Shown here one piece after another: positions 5,297 through 5,415 of a stretch of 5,415 nucleotides of DNA. The stretch's first letter is position 1. The number at the start of each line of letters is the position of its first letter. Position numbers and translations under genes: made by a program. The DNA is taken from contig CAKKQG010000168.1 of assembly GCA_919901875.1 (NCBI GenBank), positions 1 through 5,415 on the forward strand, written 5' to 3'. The stretch is from Anaerolineales bacterium. GTDB lineage: Bacteria > Chloroflexota > Anaerolineae > Anaerolineales > VGOW01. Under the pieces are notes generated by a model, which was given only the letters and a program-made list of their open reading frames with translations, was not told where the DNA came from and searched no databases.

Positions 5297-5415
5297 ATGA
5301 TCACTATTCGCCCTCTCACTTCCATTTCTGATTTTCACACCGCCGAAGAATTACAGCGTCAAGTGTGGCCCGGTTCGGAGTTAATTATCGCGCCGCTTCA
5401 TATTCTGCTCACCGT
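5297..5415 (+). CDS. GNAT-family N-acetyltransferase, N-terminal part (runs off the window)
   Basis: Thirty-nine codons are visible from ATG 5297, and the frame stays open to the right edge. MITIRPLTSISDFHTAEELQ is the typical first strand and helix of a GNAT fold, and QRQVWPGSELIIAPLHIL matches the pattern of predicted acetyltransferases of the COG3375 type, in which a VW residue pair is followed by a (V/A)P(L/V)H segment. The acetyl-CoA-binding R/QxxGxG/A loop lies beyond the edge, so activity and substrate cannot be judged. The start directly abuts the G-free repeat, so no Shine-Dalgarno pairing is possible. It follows the SDR gene by 87 nt and may share its transcript. Confidence 0.75.
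   Translation, partial: MITIRPLTSISDFHTAEELQRQVWPGSELIIAPLHILLT

Overview
The window looks like a piece of a bacterial chromosome with about 50-55% G+C, from a free-living, repeat-rich lineage. The encoded proteins (FabH with a basic C-terminal tail, a RAYT fused to a domain I associate with Chloroflexota, a COG3375-type acetyltransferase) and the short-period intergenic repeats most resemble Chloroflexota of the Anaerolineae type. That is an impression from sequence style, not a database result.

Layout, left to right. (1) 2-193 (+): the last 63 codons of a protein resembling the C-terminus of PLP-dependent cysteine-synthase-family enzymes. (2) 217-1587 (+): a composite gene. It has an N-terminal REP-associated tyrosine (RAYT/Y1, HUH) transposase domain, a linker made of an 18-residue tandem repeat, and a C-terminal region of about 227 residues that ends in what may be a degenerate DUF559/Vsr-like nuclease fold. 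A 19-nt sequence just before the start codon recurs inverted (17/19) at the end of the linker, so it brackets the transposase part. An ATG stands exactly where the C-terminal part begins. (3) 1614-1653: a hairpin serving as a terminator between convergent genes. (4) Minus strand, fabF (2898-4136) then fabH (1658-2800): the elongating and initiating beta-ketoacyl-ACP synthases of type II fatty acid synthesis. They are separated by about 97 nt of palindromic repeat DNA. (5) 4137-4279: a divergent control region with a perfect 40-bp palindrome and two oppositely oriented promoters. (6) 4280-5209 (+): an atypical SDR of the NDUFA9-like NAD(P)-binding type, probably translated from a leaderless mRNA. 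(7) 5211-5296: a G-free run of heptamer repeats. (8) 5297-end (+): the start of a GNAT acetyltransferase.

FabH and FabF form a functional pair: FabH condenses acetyl-CoA with malonyl-ACP and FabF carries out the later elongation rounds. The divergent SDR shares their control region but need not share their pathway. The most unusual item is the RAYT fusion and the repeats around it. The second is the repeat content of the gaps: the fabF-fabH gap, the fabF-SDR divergent region and the SDR-GNAT gap each carry a different kind of repeat or palindrome. No tRNA, rRNA, CRISPR array or complete insertion sequence was seen. No gene-free stretch exceeds about 145 bases.
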